Source: Herminiimonas sp. (GTDB lineage Bacteria; Pseudomonadota; Gammaproteobacteria; Burkholderiales; Burkholderiaceae). Taken from it: a DNA stretch of 64,000 nt. The notes below the pieces were generated by a model, which had not been told where the DNA came from, did not search any database, and was given only the letters and a program-made list of their open reading frames with translations. The position numbers were made by a program, and so were the translations under genes. Positions within the stretch are counted from its first letter, which is position 1. Every line of letters begins with the position of its first letter. Shown piece after piece: positions 53,499 to 63,006 of this stretch. The DNA lies in contig NZ_JAURVN010000019.1 in assembly GCF_030655415.1 (NCBI RefSeq), positions 62,001 to 126,000 of the forward strand, written 5' to 3'.

Positions 53499-53796
53499 GA
53501 TGCTGTACCTTCACGGTCACGATGTTTGCCGGATGCAGCGATTGCCGCATTTAGGTTTGCATGATGACGATGTTAGCAGCAGCTTATGTGCCAGACAATG
53601 GCGCGTGCGAAGATCGACTTGGATTGAGTGATGAGATTCACTATTCGCGATAAGTATTCTGGAGTATTCAAGGCTGCGTTGAGTTCACGTCAAACTTTGG
53701 TTCGACAGCAAACGTCAGCATCGTCGTCGACACTTTCTTCAATCCGATGAAGAACGTGTCGTGAGTGAGATGCAGACGCTAAACTAGTTTGCGCAA

Positions 53797-54588
53797 TCAA
53801 GCTTGATAACGTTTTGCCGCATGTTCTTGCCCAAGATTCGGCAACATTGCTTGACGTGCGGAATTGAAGGTTTCCCATTGCGCAGCATCTGGCAGCGGTG
53901 GAATCGTGACGACTTCGCCACGATCAAATCCGACCAATGCCGCATCAACCAATTCGCCAACTTCCATCACGCCGGTCATCTCATTGACGTCGCGTCCTGA
54001 GCGTTCCCAGATTTCTGTTCTTGTCGCTGCCGGCAATACTGCTTGTACATACAAGCCGCGCGCGCCTAGTTCTACGTGCAGCGCTTGCGAGTAGTGCAAT
54101 ACATAAGCCTTGGTTGCGCCATACATGCCGAGTTGCAGTTCGGGCGCGAGGGCAACAGCGGATGCGATGTTCACAATCGCGCCTTGGCCTTGTGCGAGAT
54201 AGCGGGGGATGACTGCTGCGCTCAGGCGGGTCAGTGCGGTGATGTTCAGCGTGATCAGGTTTTCTTGCGCATCGGCGGTTGAGGTTTCAAAACCCCCGTG
54301 TGCTGCTGCGCCGGCGTTATTCAGCAAGATGCCAATGTCTTTATCGTCGCGCAGGCGCGCTTCCACTTTTGCCAAGTCGGCAGCTTTGGTCAGGTCGGCG
54401 ACGATGATGTCGACTGCGACGCCGGTTTCTTTGCGTAGACGCGCGGCTACTTCTTCAAGTCGTGCGCCGTTGCGGGCGACGAGTACCAGATCGTGGCCGC
54501 GTTTGGCGAAACGGTCGGCGTAGGTCGCGCCTATGCCTGTGGATGCGCCAGTGATCAGGACTGTGGTGGTTTTGGCTTCGATGCTCAT
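53797..54588 (-). CDS. short-chain dehydrogenase/reductase
   Basis: The protein has 263 residues from the ATG at 54588, with AAGGAAATAAGC upstream; an ATG at 54633 would add 15 residues without support. It has the Rossmann TGASTGIGATYADRFAK, NNAGAAAHGG, a Ser in IVNIASAVA and the YGATKAY (YxxxK) catalytic pair. It is a classical NAD(P)-dependent SDR of unknown substrate. It is divergent from a TetR regulator whose operator-like palindromes lie between them, so it is probably that regulator's target. Confidence 0.92.
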   Translation of the reverse strand: MSIEAKTTTVLITGASTGIGATYADRFAKRGHDLVLVARNGARLEEVAARLRKETGVAVDIIVADLTKAADLAKVEARLRDDKDIGILLNNAGAAAHGGFETSTADAQENLITLNITALTRLSAAVIPRYLAQGQGAIVNIASAVALAPELQLGMYGATKAYVLHYSQALHVELGARGLYVQAVLPAATRTEIWERSGRDVNEMTGVMEVGELVDAALVGFDRGEVVTIPPLPDAAQWETFNSARQAMLPNLGQEHAAKRYQA

Positions 54589-54660
54589 GCTTATTTCCTT
54601 TAGTAGGGTGAAACGAGTCGGGATAGCAGTCAAAAGGACTGCTTTACGGCATCATGTTTT

Positions 54661-54703
54661 AATCATGATGATCATAATGATTGCAATCATGACGACCGTC
54701 ATG
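54661..54703. promoter_or_regulatory. paired palindromes, likely TetR operator
   Basis: CATGAC-GACC-GTCATG (54688-54703) is a perfect 6-bp-arm palindrome. AATCAT-N10-ATGATT (54661-54682) is a second one, with ATGATCAT inside it. They occupy the space between the divergent SDR and TetR genes, 45-90 bp from each start. Confidence 0.6.
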
Positions 54704-54750
54704 TAAAGTGTCAAGCATTAATTTGTGATTATTTTCACGTAAGGAAAATG

Positions 54751-55317
54751 ATGAAAATCAGCAAAGAGCAGGTCGCAGAAAATCGGAAACTGATTCTGGA
54801 TGCTGCTGCTCGCATGTTTCGCGAACGAGGCTTTGAAGGTGTGACGGTGGCGGATGTGATGAAGGCTGCGGGCTTAACGCATGGCGCGTTCTATGGACAC
54901 TTCACGTCCAAGGACGATTTGTTGGCGCAGGCCTTCGCGCATACGCTGGCGCCGTATTCCGGCCCGGATGCGCCAGCAATCGACTTCGCCGCTTTTGCTG
55001 ATGGCTATTTAAGTAACAAGCACAGGGACAATCCGGGGATAGGTTGTCTGTTCTCTACCTTGGCGCAAGAGGCGACGCGAGCATCGGATGCCGCGCGTAC
55101 GACGATGACCGAAAGTGCCCGTAGCCAGATTGAAAACTTCAGTCGGTCGATGGTCGGGGAAACTGATGTTGATCGACGTCAGGCTGCCGTGGGAAATTGG
55201 GCTGCGATGATAGGCGCTGTGACCTTGTCGCGTGTGTTGAATGATCCGGTCTTGTCGGGTCAGGTGTTAGCTGATGTGAAAGCGTGGCTGGAACGTTCTA
55301 ACGCTGTAGAAAAATAA
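54751..55317 (+). CDS. TetR family transcriptional regulator
   Basis: The protein has 188 residues from the second of two adjacent ATG codons, chosen because AAGGA is then five bases upstream. The N-terminal helix-turn-helix RKLILDAAARMFRERGFEGVTVADVMKAAGLTHGAFYGHF-type segment (about 10-48) is canonical. The C-terminal ligand domain contains GCLFSTLAQEATRASDAAR, similar to NemR/YcdC-like regulators. It likely represses the divergent SDR gene and itself. The ligand is unknown. Confidence 0.9.
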   Translation: MKISKEQVAENRKLILDAAARMFRERGFEGVTVADVMKAAGLTHGAFYGHFTSKDDLLAQAFAHTLAPYSGPDAPAIDFAAFADGYLSNKHRDNPGIGCLFSTLAQEATRASDAARTTMTESARSQIENFSRSMVGETDVDRRQAAVGNWAAMIGAVTLSRVLNDPVLSGQVLADVKAWLERSNAVEK

Positions 55318-55375
55318 TCGCAGTAGATGCAAGCCAGTAATTAAGTTAAGTTTGTATAGAGTGATAACAAGAGCG

Positions 55376-55410
55376 CAATAAAAATGGGCCGATGGGCCCA
55401 TTTTTATTTT
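55376..55410. terminator. bidirectional terminator between TetR and metG genes
   Basis: AAAATGGGCC (55381-55390) pairs perfectly with GGCCCATTTT (55395-55404), flanked by A-rich and T-rich runs on both sides. It lies between the convergent genes. Confidence 0.92.
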
Positions 55411-55437
55411 CAAATTTTACTCGCGCTAATTTTATTA

Positions 55438-57576
55438 TCAGCCGACGCGCATGCCAGGTTCTGCACCTGGCCACGGATTCAAAATGTAAATTCCTGGATT
55501 GGATTTTTCATCCGATGCAGATGCAGCCAGCACCATACCTTCAGAAATACCGAACTTCATTTTGCGTGGTGCGAGGTTGGCGACCATCACGGTCAGCTTC
55601 CCGATCAATTCTTCAGGCTGATATGCAGATTTGATGCCGGAGAAAACATTGCGCAAGCGGCCTTCGCCGACATCCAGCGTAAGGCGCAGTAACTTGTCTG
55701 AACCTTCCACATGTTCGCAGTTGACGATTTTTGCAATGCGCAAATCGATCTTCGCGAAATCATCTATTTTGATTTCTGGTGCGATGGCTTCGACGTCGCT
55801 TGCGCTTGCGACATCGCCATTTGAAGTCACTGGCGCGCCAGGCACACCGACAGTTGCATCGACCACGGCAGGTATATCGAATAAATCATCCAGCATTTTT
55901 GGTTCTACGCGTGTCATCAAATGCGAATACGGATTGACCAAATGATTGTTCGGTAATGGCGTAGCGACGTGCTGCCATTGCAGCGGTGCGATATTCAACA
56001 GCGCTTCAACTTGTGTTGCCAGATTCGGCAAGACTGGTTTCAGATAAATAGTCAGGATGCGGAAAGCTTCCAGCAAGCGGCTGCAAACTTCTTGCAAGGC
56101 TGCGCTATTCTCTGGTTTCTTCGCCAGTTCCCAAGGTTTATTCGCATCGACATACGCATTGATGATGTCGGCTTGTTCCATGATGGCGCGCAGGGCTTTG
56201 CCGTATTCGCGCTGGTCGTAGAAGGCTTGGATTTCCGGCGCGATGTTGCGCAACTTGCTGATGAACGCATCGTTCTTGGTTGCCCAATCGGTGACGACGT
56301 GACCATCGAAACGCTTCGCGATAAAGCCTGCCGCGCGGCTGGCAATATTCACATATTTGCCGACCAGATCACTGTTGACGCGCGCGATGAAATCTTCCGG
56401 ATTAAAGTCGATGTCTTCATTGCGTGCGCTTAGTTTATTCGCGAGGTAATAACGCAACCATTCCGGGTTCATGCCGAGGCTGAGATATTTCAGTGGATCG
56501 AGCCCGGTGCCACGGCTCTTGCTCATTTTCTCGCCGTTGTTGACGGTCAAGAAGCCGTGTACGAATACCTTGTTAGGTGTTTTGCGGCCGCTGAATTTCA
56601 ACATCGCCGGCCAGAACAAAGTGTGGAAATTGACGATGTCCTTGCCGATAAAATGAATTTGTTCCAGCGCAGGCTCAGCCATGTAGGCATCGAAATTCTC
56701 ACCGCGTTTATCGAGCAAATTTTTCAGTGATGCCAGATAGCCGACAGGCGCATCCAGCCAGACGTAAAAGTATTTACCTGGTGAATCCGGAATTTCAATC
56801 CCGAAGTAAGGTGCATCACGCGAGATGTCCCAATCGCTCAGGCCTTCGCTGGTGCTGCCATCAATATTGTCGCGTACCGAAAACCATTCTTTGACCTTGT
56901 TGGCGACTTCCGACTGCAGATGTGCTTTGCCGTCGGTGTCGTTACCTTGTATCCATTGCTCCAGGAATTCCACGCAGCGTGGATCCGATAAGGTGAAGAA
57001 GAAGTGTTCGGAATTTTTCAGCACAGGGGTCGCGCCGGTCAATGTCGAATACGGATTGATCAAATCGGTAGGGACATACACCGCGCCGCAGACTTCGCAG
57101 TTGTCGCCGTATTGATCTTTGGCGCCGCATGTCGGGCATTGGCCCTTGATGTAGCGATCCGGCAGGAACATGTTTTTTTCAGGATCGAAGAATTGCTCGA
57201 CTGTCTTGGTCGCGATCAATCCGGCTTTTTTCAAGTCCAGATAAATCTGTTGCGCGAGCTTGTGATTTTCCGGGCTGTCGGTCGAGCTCCAGTTATCGAA
57301 GGCGATATGAAAACCATCCAGATACTGTTTGCGTCCGGCCGCGATATTGGCGACGAACTGCTGCGGTGTCAGGCCGGCTTTTTCCGCCGCGATCATGATG
57401 GGCGCACCGTGCGCGTCGTCAGCACCGACGAAGTTCACCTCACTGCCTTGCATGCGCTGGAACCGCACCCAGATGTCGGCCTGGATGTATTCCATGATGT
57501 GGCCGATATGAAATGCGCCGTTGGCGTAAGGGAGGGCGGTCGTGACGAAAAGTTTGCGCGGCAATGGGTTGCTCAT
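55438..57576 (-). CDS. metG: methionyl-tRNA synthetase
   Basis: The protein has 712 residues. The HIGH motif region is [20 protein letters not shown], the zinc knuckle is [18 protein letters not shown], and KMSKSRGTG is the activation loop. The C-terminal part (from about 600) is the EMAP-like tRNA-binding and dimerisation domain with [31 protein letters not shown] sequence. It charges initiator and elongator tRNA-Met. It is divergent from gltX with a 234-bp shared upstream region. Confidence 0.98.
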   Translation of the reverse strand: MSNPLPRKLFVTTALPYANGAFHIGHIMEYIQADIWVRFQRMQGSEVNFVGADDAHGAPIMIAAEKAGLTPQQFVANIAAGRKQYLDGFHIAFDNWSSTDSPENHKLAQQIYLDLKKAGLIATKTVEQFFDPEKNMFLPDRYIKGQCPTCGAKDQYGDNCEVCGAVYVPTDLINPYSTLTGATPVLKNSEHFFFTLSDPRCVEFLEQWIQGNDTDGKAHLQSEVANKVKEWFSVRDNIDGSTSEGLSDWDISRDAPYFGIEIPDSPGKYFYVWLDAPVGYLASLKNLLDKRGENFDAYMAEPALEQIHFIGKDIVNFHTLFWPAMLKFSGRKTPNKVFVHGFLTVNNGEKMSKSRGTGLDPLKYLSLGMNPEWLRYYLANKLSARNEDIDFNPEDFIARVNSDLVGKYVNIASRAAGFIAKRFDGHVVTDWATKNDAFISKLRNIAPEIQAFYDQREYGKALRAIMEQADIINAYVDANKPWELAKKPENSAALQEVCSRLLEAFRILTIYLKPVLPNLATQVEALLNIAPLQWQHVATPLPNNHLVNPYSHLMTRVEPKMLDDLFDIPAVVDATVGVPGAPVTSNGDVASASDVEAIAPEIKIDDFAKIDLRIAKIVNCEHVEGSDKLLRLTLDVGEGRLRNVFSGIKSAYQPEELIGKLTVMVANLAPRKMKFGISEGMVLAASASDEKSNPGIYILNPWPGAEPGMRVG

Positions 57577-57810
57577 AAGGTGATGCTTGATAAATTAGGT
57601 AATAAAGGCGTAATTTTAGCAGTGACGCGCGGGTTGTCGCAGCCTCACGCCATATATAGTCATTAAATGCTTGCACACAAGCCATCGCGCTTTATCTGAT
57701 CGAAGCTGGCTAGATGTTTCAGGCAGGGCTGGTCCATCCGTATGGTGACGCGGTAAAATGGCGTTTTTTTACAGGACGGCTTTGGCAATCCAAGGCCGTT
57801 TTTATTTGCC

Positions 57811-59214
57811 ATGACCGTTCCTGCTCCTATCCGCACCCGTTTTGCTCCCAGCCCTACCGGCTATCTCCACGTTGGTGGCGCGCGTACCGCGCTTTTTTCG
57901 TGGGCGTACGCACGCCACTTCGGCGGCACTTTTATACTGCGCATAGAAGATACCGATCTCGAACGTTCTACACCCGAAGCTGTACAGGCAATCATTGAAG
58001 GGATGGAATGGCTGGGCCTGCATCACGACGAAGGTCCGTTCTATCAGATGCAGCGCATGGACCGTTATCGCGAAGTCATTGCACAAATGCTGGCTGCCGG
58101 CACCGCGTATCAATGTTATTCATCGTCGGAAGAAGTTGAAGCAATGCGCGAGCGTCAACGCGCTGCCGGCGAAAAGCCGCGCTACGACGGTACCTGGCGT
58201 CCGGAAGATGGCAAAACTTTGCCGGCGATCCCGGCTGATCGCAAGCCTGTTGTGCGCTTCCGCAATCCGACTGAAGGCGATGTAACTTGGATCGACGTCG
58301 TCAAAGGTTCGATCACGATTTCGAATCGCGAGCTGGATGATCTGGTGATCGCGCGTCAGGATGGCACGCCGACCTATAACTTCTGCGTCGCGGTGGATGA
58401 TTCTGACATGCAGATCACGCATGTGATTCGTGGCGATGATCACGTCAACAACACACCGCGCCAGATTAATATCCTGCAAGCGATCGGTGCGCCGTTGCCG
58501 CTGTATGGTCATCTGCCGATGATCCTTGGCACCGACGGTGAAAAATTATCCAAACGTCATGGAGCAGTCAGCGTGATGGATTATCCGGCGCAAGGTTATT
58601 TGCCAGAAGCGATGCTGAACTATCTGGGTCGTCTGGGCTGGAGTCATGGTGACGATGAAGTGTTTTCGATTGAACAGTTCCAGCAATGGTTTGATCTCGA
58701 TCATCTGACTAAATCGCCGGCGCAATTCAATCACGAAAAACTCGACTGGTTGAATAACCATTACATCAAGCAAGCGGACAACACGCGCCTTGCTGGGTTG
58801 GTGCGTCCAATGATGGAAAGTCATGGTGCGAAGTTCGATGGTGCGCCTGATCTGGCTGCCGTCATCGCATTGATGAAGGATCGCATCAATACACTGAATG
58901 AACTCGCGGTTGCGGCGATGCTGTTCTATCGCCAGCCTACACCAGATGCAGCTTTGTTGACGCAGCATTTGACGGATGCAATCAAGCCAGCGCTCACGCA
59001 ATATGCAGAGCAACTGAAAACAGTGGAGTGGACCAAGGAAGCTTTGTCTGCTGCGTTGAAAGAAGTACTCGCTGCGCACAAAATTAAAATGCCGCAACTG
59101 GCGATGCCTTTGCGTTTGATCATCACAGGACAATTGCAAACACCATCGATCGATGCAGTGGTTGAATTGTTTGGCCGTGAAGTAGTTTTGGCGCGTATCG
59201 CTAACTATCTTTAA
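57811..59214 (+). CDS. gltX: glutamyl-tRNA synthetase
   Basis: The protein has 467 residues. The class I motif [20 protein letters not shown] near the start and [12 protein letters not shown] as KMSKS equivalent are present, with [19 protein letters not shown] in between. It charges tRNA-Glu. Two tRNA-Glu genes and a tRNA-Ala gene follow directly downstream, each set with its own promoter or terminator. An upstream TAAAAT hexamer near 57753 is a possible -10 box. Confidence 0.97.
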   Translation: MTVPAPIRTRFAPSPTGYLHVGGARTALFSWAYARHFGGTFILRIEDTDLERSTPEAVQAIIEGMEWLGLHHDEGPFYQMQRMDRYREVIAQMLAAGTAYQCYSSSEEVEAMRERQRAAGEKPRYDGTWRPEDGKTLPAIPADRKPVVRFRNPTEGDVTWIDVVKGSITISNRELDDLVIARQDGTPTYNFCVAVDDSDMQITHVIRGDDHVNNTPRQINILQAIGAPLPLYGHLPMILGTDGEKLSKRHGAVSVMDYPAQGYLPEAMLNYLGRLGWSHGDDEVFSIEQFQQWFDLDHLTKSPAQFNHEKLDWLNNHYIKQADNTRLAGLVRPMMESHGAKFDGAPDLAAVIALMKDRINTLNELAVAAMLFYRQPTPDAALLTQHLTDAIKPALTQYAEQLKTVEWTKEALSAALKEVLAAHKIKMPQLAMPLRLIITGQLQTPSIDAVVELFGREVVLARIANYL

Positions 59215-59232
59215 AAAGATTCAAAAGAGTGA

Positions 59233-59262
59233 TTTACACAGGGAGAAAACCTTTGCTATAAT
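59233..59262 (+). promoter_or_regulatory. promoter of the tRNA-Ala/tRNA-Glu cluster
   Basis: TTTACA (59233-59238), an 18-base spacer, then a perfect TATAAT (59257-59262), 17 bases ahead of the tRNA-Ala gene. Confidence 0.8.
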
Positions 59263-59279
59263 CTCGCTTCTGCGCAAGA

Positions 59280-59355
<76 letters not shown>

Positions 59356-59406
59356 GCAAAGTGCAGAGTAGTAAATGTAGTACAAGGTCAGTATGGACAG
59401 GTTTCT

Positions 59407-59482
59407 GTCCCCATCGTCTAGAGGCCTAGGACATCACCCTTTCACGGTGAGTACAGGGGTTCGAATCCCCTTGGGGACGCCA
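59407..59482 (+). tRNA. tRNA-Glu (anticodon TTC), copy 1
   Basis: A 76-base cloverleaf from GTCCCC to GCCA. The anticodon stem TCACC/GGTGA encloses CTTTCAC, giving TTC for glutamate. The T arm is AGGGGTTCGAATCCCCT. CCA is encoded. It is followed by an intrinsic terminator and is identical to copy 2. Confidence 0.98.
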
Positions 59483-59504
59483 AATTCCAGATTCGTCTGG
59501 TATG

Positions 59505-59535
59505 AAAAAAGCCCTGATTATTCAGGGCTTTTTTC
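59505..59535 (+). terminator. terminator after tRNA-Glu copy 1
   Basis: AAAAAAGCCCTGA and TTCAGGGCTTTTTT form a strong hairpin with a TTA loop. The matching hairpin after copy 2 has GCTCTGA/TCAGAGC instead, changed on both strands. Confidence 0.92.
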
Positions 59536-59625
59536 ATTTAAAGGTAGAACGCAAAGAATCAGTGCGTAAGCTCTCGCTTATTGCCACTGTTGAATTTGCA
59601 AGGTCAGTATCAAGGACAGATTTCT

Positions 59626-59701
59626 GTCCCCATCGTCTAGAGGCCTAGGACATCACCCTTTCACGGTGAGTACAGGGGTTCGAATCCCCTTGGGGACGCC
59701 A
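59626..59701 (+). tRNA. tRNA-Glu (anticodon TTC), copy 2
   Basis: A 76-base sequence identical to copy 1 over the tRNA, with encoded CCA and anticodon TTC. It lies in a second copy of the surrounding unit (59599-59753) 216 bases downstream of the first. No clear separate -10/-35 was seen, and the copy 1 terminator lies between, so its promoter is unresolved. Confidence 0.98.
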
Positions 59702-59719
59702 AATTTCAGATTCGTCTGG

Positions 59720-59753
59720 TACAAAAAAGCTCTGATGATTCAGAGCTTTTTTC
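59720..59753 (+). terminator. terminator after tRNA-Glu copy 2
   Basis: AAAAAAGCTCTGA and TTCAGAGCTTTTTT form a hairpin with a TGA loop, the covarying counterpart of the copy 1 terminator. Confidence 0.92.
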
Positions 59754-59850
59754 GTTTCTGGCTACCGAACTTTTTGATATCGGTGCTCACTCAAGCAATC
59801 CGTTTCTTCCACAATTAGTTCAAAGATAATGCCTGTGCATACGTGGCGCA

Positions 59851-60804
59851 TTATTTTTTCTTCACTAATAAATCTGCCATTTCTTCCGAAGTCCACAAGG
59901 ATTGTTGCAAACCTGCGGTGTCGTTTTCAACAGCACTGCCGCCTTTCCGTAATCGACTCATCATCCTGGCTGCATCGAACGGTGCGTGCACTTTCAAATC
60001 ATTATCGAAGTAGCAGAAGACATCGCGTGCTGCATGCTTTTGCGTTGTCGCTGTTGAAATATGTTGCGCGTCATGCGGCTCCTGGCCGGCGGCCCATTTC
60101 TGAATCTTGCTCGCCCATTCATCAAGCGCAGTGTCAGGATATTCGCCGCTATAAAGCGTTCCCTTTCCATGCAGGCGCATATAAAAAAAGTCGGCGGTGA
60201 TGTCTTCTGCATAAGGCCAGTCAGGCGAATCGGAAGCGACCAGCGCAGCACCATACTTTCTAAGCATCTTCACAAATGAATCCTGAAAAAAACTTTGATG
60301 ACGAACTTCGATGGCATGGCGTACGCGCCGCTTTTGATCGATCTGGAGGCATGGATGTTTAATATGCGTGTCATGACCTTTTGCCACTGCGAGCGCTGCT
60401 TCGGTGTCAGTCGGCAGGGATCGTAAAAATGCCTCGAACGATGCTTCGTCATAACGAAAACTTGGTGGAAATTGCCACAGGATCGGGCCCAGCTTCTCTT
60501 TCAGATTGAAAAGTCCAGACGCAAAAAAGTTTGAAATAGCCGACTCGGCATCGCGCAAACGCAAAATGTGCGTCACATAACGCGGTGCTTTCACACTAAA
60601 CATGAAGTCGGCCGGCGTCGCGTCATACCAGGCGCGATAACTTTTTGGCGTTTGCAATGCGTAGTGCGAGCCATTGATCTCTATCGTTTCGAGGGCGCGC
60701 GAAGCAAACGCCAGCTCACGTGCCTGCACCAGATTGGGCGGATAAAACGAATCGCGCCAACCTTTATAACGCCAGCCGGAAATTCCTATTCGTATCGAGG
60801 TCAT
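59851..60804 (-). CDS. DUF72 domain protein
   Basis: The protein has 317 residues. A start of IRIGISGWRYKGWRDSFYPP, then LETIEINGSHYALQTPKSYRAWYD, FMFSVKAPRYVTH, LGPILWQFPPSF and VEVRHQSFF-like IEVRHQSFF identify a DUF72 (YecE-like) TIM-barrel protein. Relatives are slightly shorter (about 250-280); the final 40 residues are Ala/Gln-rich and charged. The function is unknown. It is divergent from the MarR operon. Confidence 0.88.
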   Translation of the reverse strand: MTSIRIGISGWRYKGWRDSFYPPNLVQARELAFASRALETIEINGSHYALQTPKSYRAWYDATPADFMFSVKAPRYVTHILRLRDAESAISNFFASGLFNLKEKLGPILWQFPPSFRYDEASFEAFLRSLPTDTEAALAVAKGHDTHIKHPCLQIDQKRRVRHAIEVRHQSFFQDSFVKMLRKYGAALVASDSPDWPYAEDITADFFYMRLHGKGTLYSGEYPDTALDEWASKIQKWAAGQEPHDAQHISTATTQKHAARDVFCYFDNDLKVHAPFDAARMMSRLRKGGSAVENDTAGLQQSLWTSEEMADLLVKKK

Positions 60805-60942
60805 TGGTGCTGGCTCCCATGTTCAACCGGCTTCGACGAAATTGTCAGTTCGATCACGTTTGTCACCACGCATAAAAAATTGTTCAGAATTCTTTGACTC
60901 TTAACGTTTTCTTAGCAACTCAAAATAAAAGTGTGGGTATAT

Positions 60943-60960
60943 TAGCTGCCTAGACAGCTA
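60943..60960. promoter_or_regulatory. MarR-type operator palindrome
   Basis: TAGCTG-C-CTAG-A-CAGCTA is an 18-base palindrome with perfect 6-bp arms and a symmetric CTAG centre. It ends 31 bases before the MarR start, a normal position for autoregulation. Confidence 0.65.
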
Positions 60961-60991
60961 TTGCTCTGACTGTTATTGATTAGGCAAATAT

Positions 60992-61486
60992 ATGAATAAA
61001 ATCGAAAAAATCTTTCCGTCTGGCGCTTGGTGCGTAGAAGAAAGCGTTGGCTACTTATTAGCGCGCTCCCGTACCAAGCTGGCTAAAGCGGTCGATGTCG
61101 ATCTGGCACAGCTCGATATCACACACGCGCAAGGCAGCATGTTGCTAATGTTGAATTCCGGGAAATATTCAACGGCCGCCGAACTGTCACGCGAGCTGTA
61201 CATCGACTCGGCGTCGATTACACGAATGATCGATCGATTGGAAAAGCGCGGACTGATTCAACGTGTGCCACGCAGCGACGACCGGCGTGTGATTAATTTG
61301 CATTTGACTGAAGTCGGCGTCGAGCTTGCGAATAAATTGCCCGATTTATATGTGGGCGTACTTAATCAAAATTTCATCGAATTTAGTAGTGATGAAGTGG
61401 AAACACTCAAAACCTTGTTGCGCAAATTGTTGTACGGCGCAGCACCTGAAGCCGACAGCAAGGAATTGAAAGACAGGAGTCAATGA
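60992..61486 (+). CDS. MarR family transcriptional regulator
   Basis: The protein has 164 residues. The winged helix carries AAELSRELYIDSASITRMIDRLEKRGLIQRVP and the wing RSDDRRVINLHLTEVG, both typical of MarR/EmrR. It is the first gene of an efflux operon (stop overlapping the NodT gene start by ATGA), with a palindrome in its leader, so it probably represses the pump genes until bound by a phenolic or similar compound. Confidence 0.93.
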   Translation: MNKIEKIFPSGAWCVEESVGYLLARSRTKLAKAVDVDLAQLDITHAQGSMLLMLNSGKYSTAAELSRELYIDSASITRMIDRLEKRGLIQRVPRSDDRRVINLHLTEVGVELANKLPDLYVGVLNQNFIEFSSDEVETLKTLLRKLLYGAAPEADSKELKDRSQ

Positions 61487-63006
61487 TGAAAAGCTTAATT
61501 AGTTTTTCTAGCAATTTAAAAAGCCCTTCATTCCGCGGCGTGATCGCAGCAAGTTGCGCAGTCGTTTTGCTTAGTTCTTGCGCCAGCTTCAAGGGCATAG
61601 AAACCAGCGGAAAGTTGAGTAACCCTGCGGAATACGCCACCGCAGAATCATTGCCCGATCAGCATGGCCAGTGGCCGGATATCAAATGGGCACAATCAAT
61701 CGGCGGTGCGCCTTTGCAGTTGTTGATTGATGAAGCGATAGCTGGTAATCCGAATCTACAAATCGCTGCTGCGCGCGTCGCTGCTGCTATCGCAATGACG
61801 GACGCGGCAGACGCTGCGAGTCGTCCTGCTGTATCGGCGAGTCTGGATAGCACTTACCAGCGCTATAGCGAGAACTACATTATTCCGCCTCCATATGCGG
61901 GCACCTATCGCACCGACAATGCATTGCGCCTCAACTTTTCTTACGATTTTGATTTCTGGGGAAAGCATGCTGGCGAATTGCGCAGTGCGTTATCGCAAGG
62001 CAAGGCAGCACAGGCGGAGCAATACAACGCACGTCTGGTGATCGCTACCTCGGTAGCACGCACCTGGATTCAACTGGCGCGTCAGTATGCGCAACTCGAT
62101 TTGAACCAGCAGCAACTCGATGTCAGCGCAAAAATTGCACGTCTGACACAGTTGCGTCTCGATGCCGGTCTGGATGCCAAGTCCGAGAATCAACAAACAC
62201 GTCAGCAAGTAGCAACCTTGGGTGCCGAGCGCGAACAATTGCTGGAGCAAATCTCACTGACCCGTAATCAGCTTGCCGCATTGCTGGGGCAAGGTCCGGA
62301 TCGTGGTCGTCAAATCGAGCGTCCAGTTTTACCAGCGGATGTTGCGACTGCTTTGCCGGATACCTTGCCTTTGGAATTGCTCGGCCGTAGACCCGATATC
62401 GTCGCGGCGCGCTGGCAGGTTGAAGCAGTGCAGGGCGATATCAGTGCTGCCAAGGCTGCGTTCTATCCGAATATCAATCTGATGGCGTATGCAGGTTTCT
62501 CCAGCATTGGTTTGAACAATTTGCTGAAGAGCGGCAGTCGTGTCGTGGGCGCTGGCCCGGCAATCACGATGCCAATTCTGGAAGGTCGCACCCTGCGCGC
62601 GAATCTGAAAGGTCGCGTGGCCGAATACGACAGCATGGTTGCCACTTATAACCGTGCCTTAAATGATGCCTTGCATGACGTCGCTGATCAAGTCACGTCG
62701 CTGCGTGCAGTTGCCTTGCAAAGTGAGCAGCAACTAAAAGCAACGCAAGCCGCTTCCGGCAATCTGGATTTGGCGCAGCAACGCGAACGCATAGGCACGA
62801 CCAATATGTTGCCGGCTCTCGCTGCAGAGATGACGCTGATTTCGCAACGTCGTGTTGATCTGGATTTGCAGGCACGTCGCAGTGATTTACGTATTGGCTT
62901 GATCAAGGCTCTGGGCGGCGGTTTTGACGCGCAGTCGCAAGGCCTCGCAATAGAAGAAAGTTCTACTCCCTCGAACGTTTCCACCTCCGTGAGAAGTGCA
63001 TCATGA
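61483..63006 (+). CDS. NodT-family outer membrane efflux lipoprotein
   Basis: The protein has 507 residues. The signal ends in a VLLSSC lipobox, and two outer membrane efflux repeats follow (IAAARVAAAIAMTDAADAAS and RPDIVAARWQVEAVQGDISA-type). It overlaps the MarR stop and the emrA start by ATGA each, so three genes are translationally chained. It is the outer membrane channel for the EmrA-type adaptor encoded next, and a second one of this type after that at 8954. Confidence 0.92.
   Translation: MMKSLISFSSNLKSPSFRGVIAASCAVVLLSSCASFKGIETSGKLSNPAEYATAESLPDQHGQWPDIKWAQSIGGAPLQLLIDEAIAGNPNLQIAAARVAAAIAMTDAADAASRPAVSASLDSTYQRYSENYIIPPPYAGTYRTDNALRLNFSYDFDFWGKHAGELRSALSQGKAAQAEQYNARLVIATSVARTWIQLARQYAQLDLNQQQLDVSAKIARLTQLRLDAGLDAKSENQQTRQQVATLGAEREQLLEQISLTRNQLAALLGQGPDRGRQIERPVLPADVATALPDTLPLELLGRRPDIVAARWQVEAVQGDISAAKAAFYPNINLMAYAGFSSIGLNNLLKSGSRVVGAGPAITMPILEGRTLRANLKGRVAEYDSMVATYNRALNDALHDVADQVTSLRAVALQSEQQLKATQAASGNLDLAQQRERIGTTNMLPALAAEMTLISQRRVDLDLQARRSDLRIGLIKALGGGFDAQSQGLAIEESSTPSNVSTSVRSAS

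Noticed and set aside
53499..53796. Gap between the SulP and SDR genes
   Set aside because: Checked for small genes, RNA and repeats; only shadow frames and nothing convincing.
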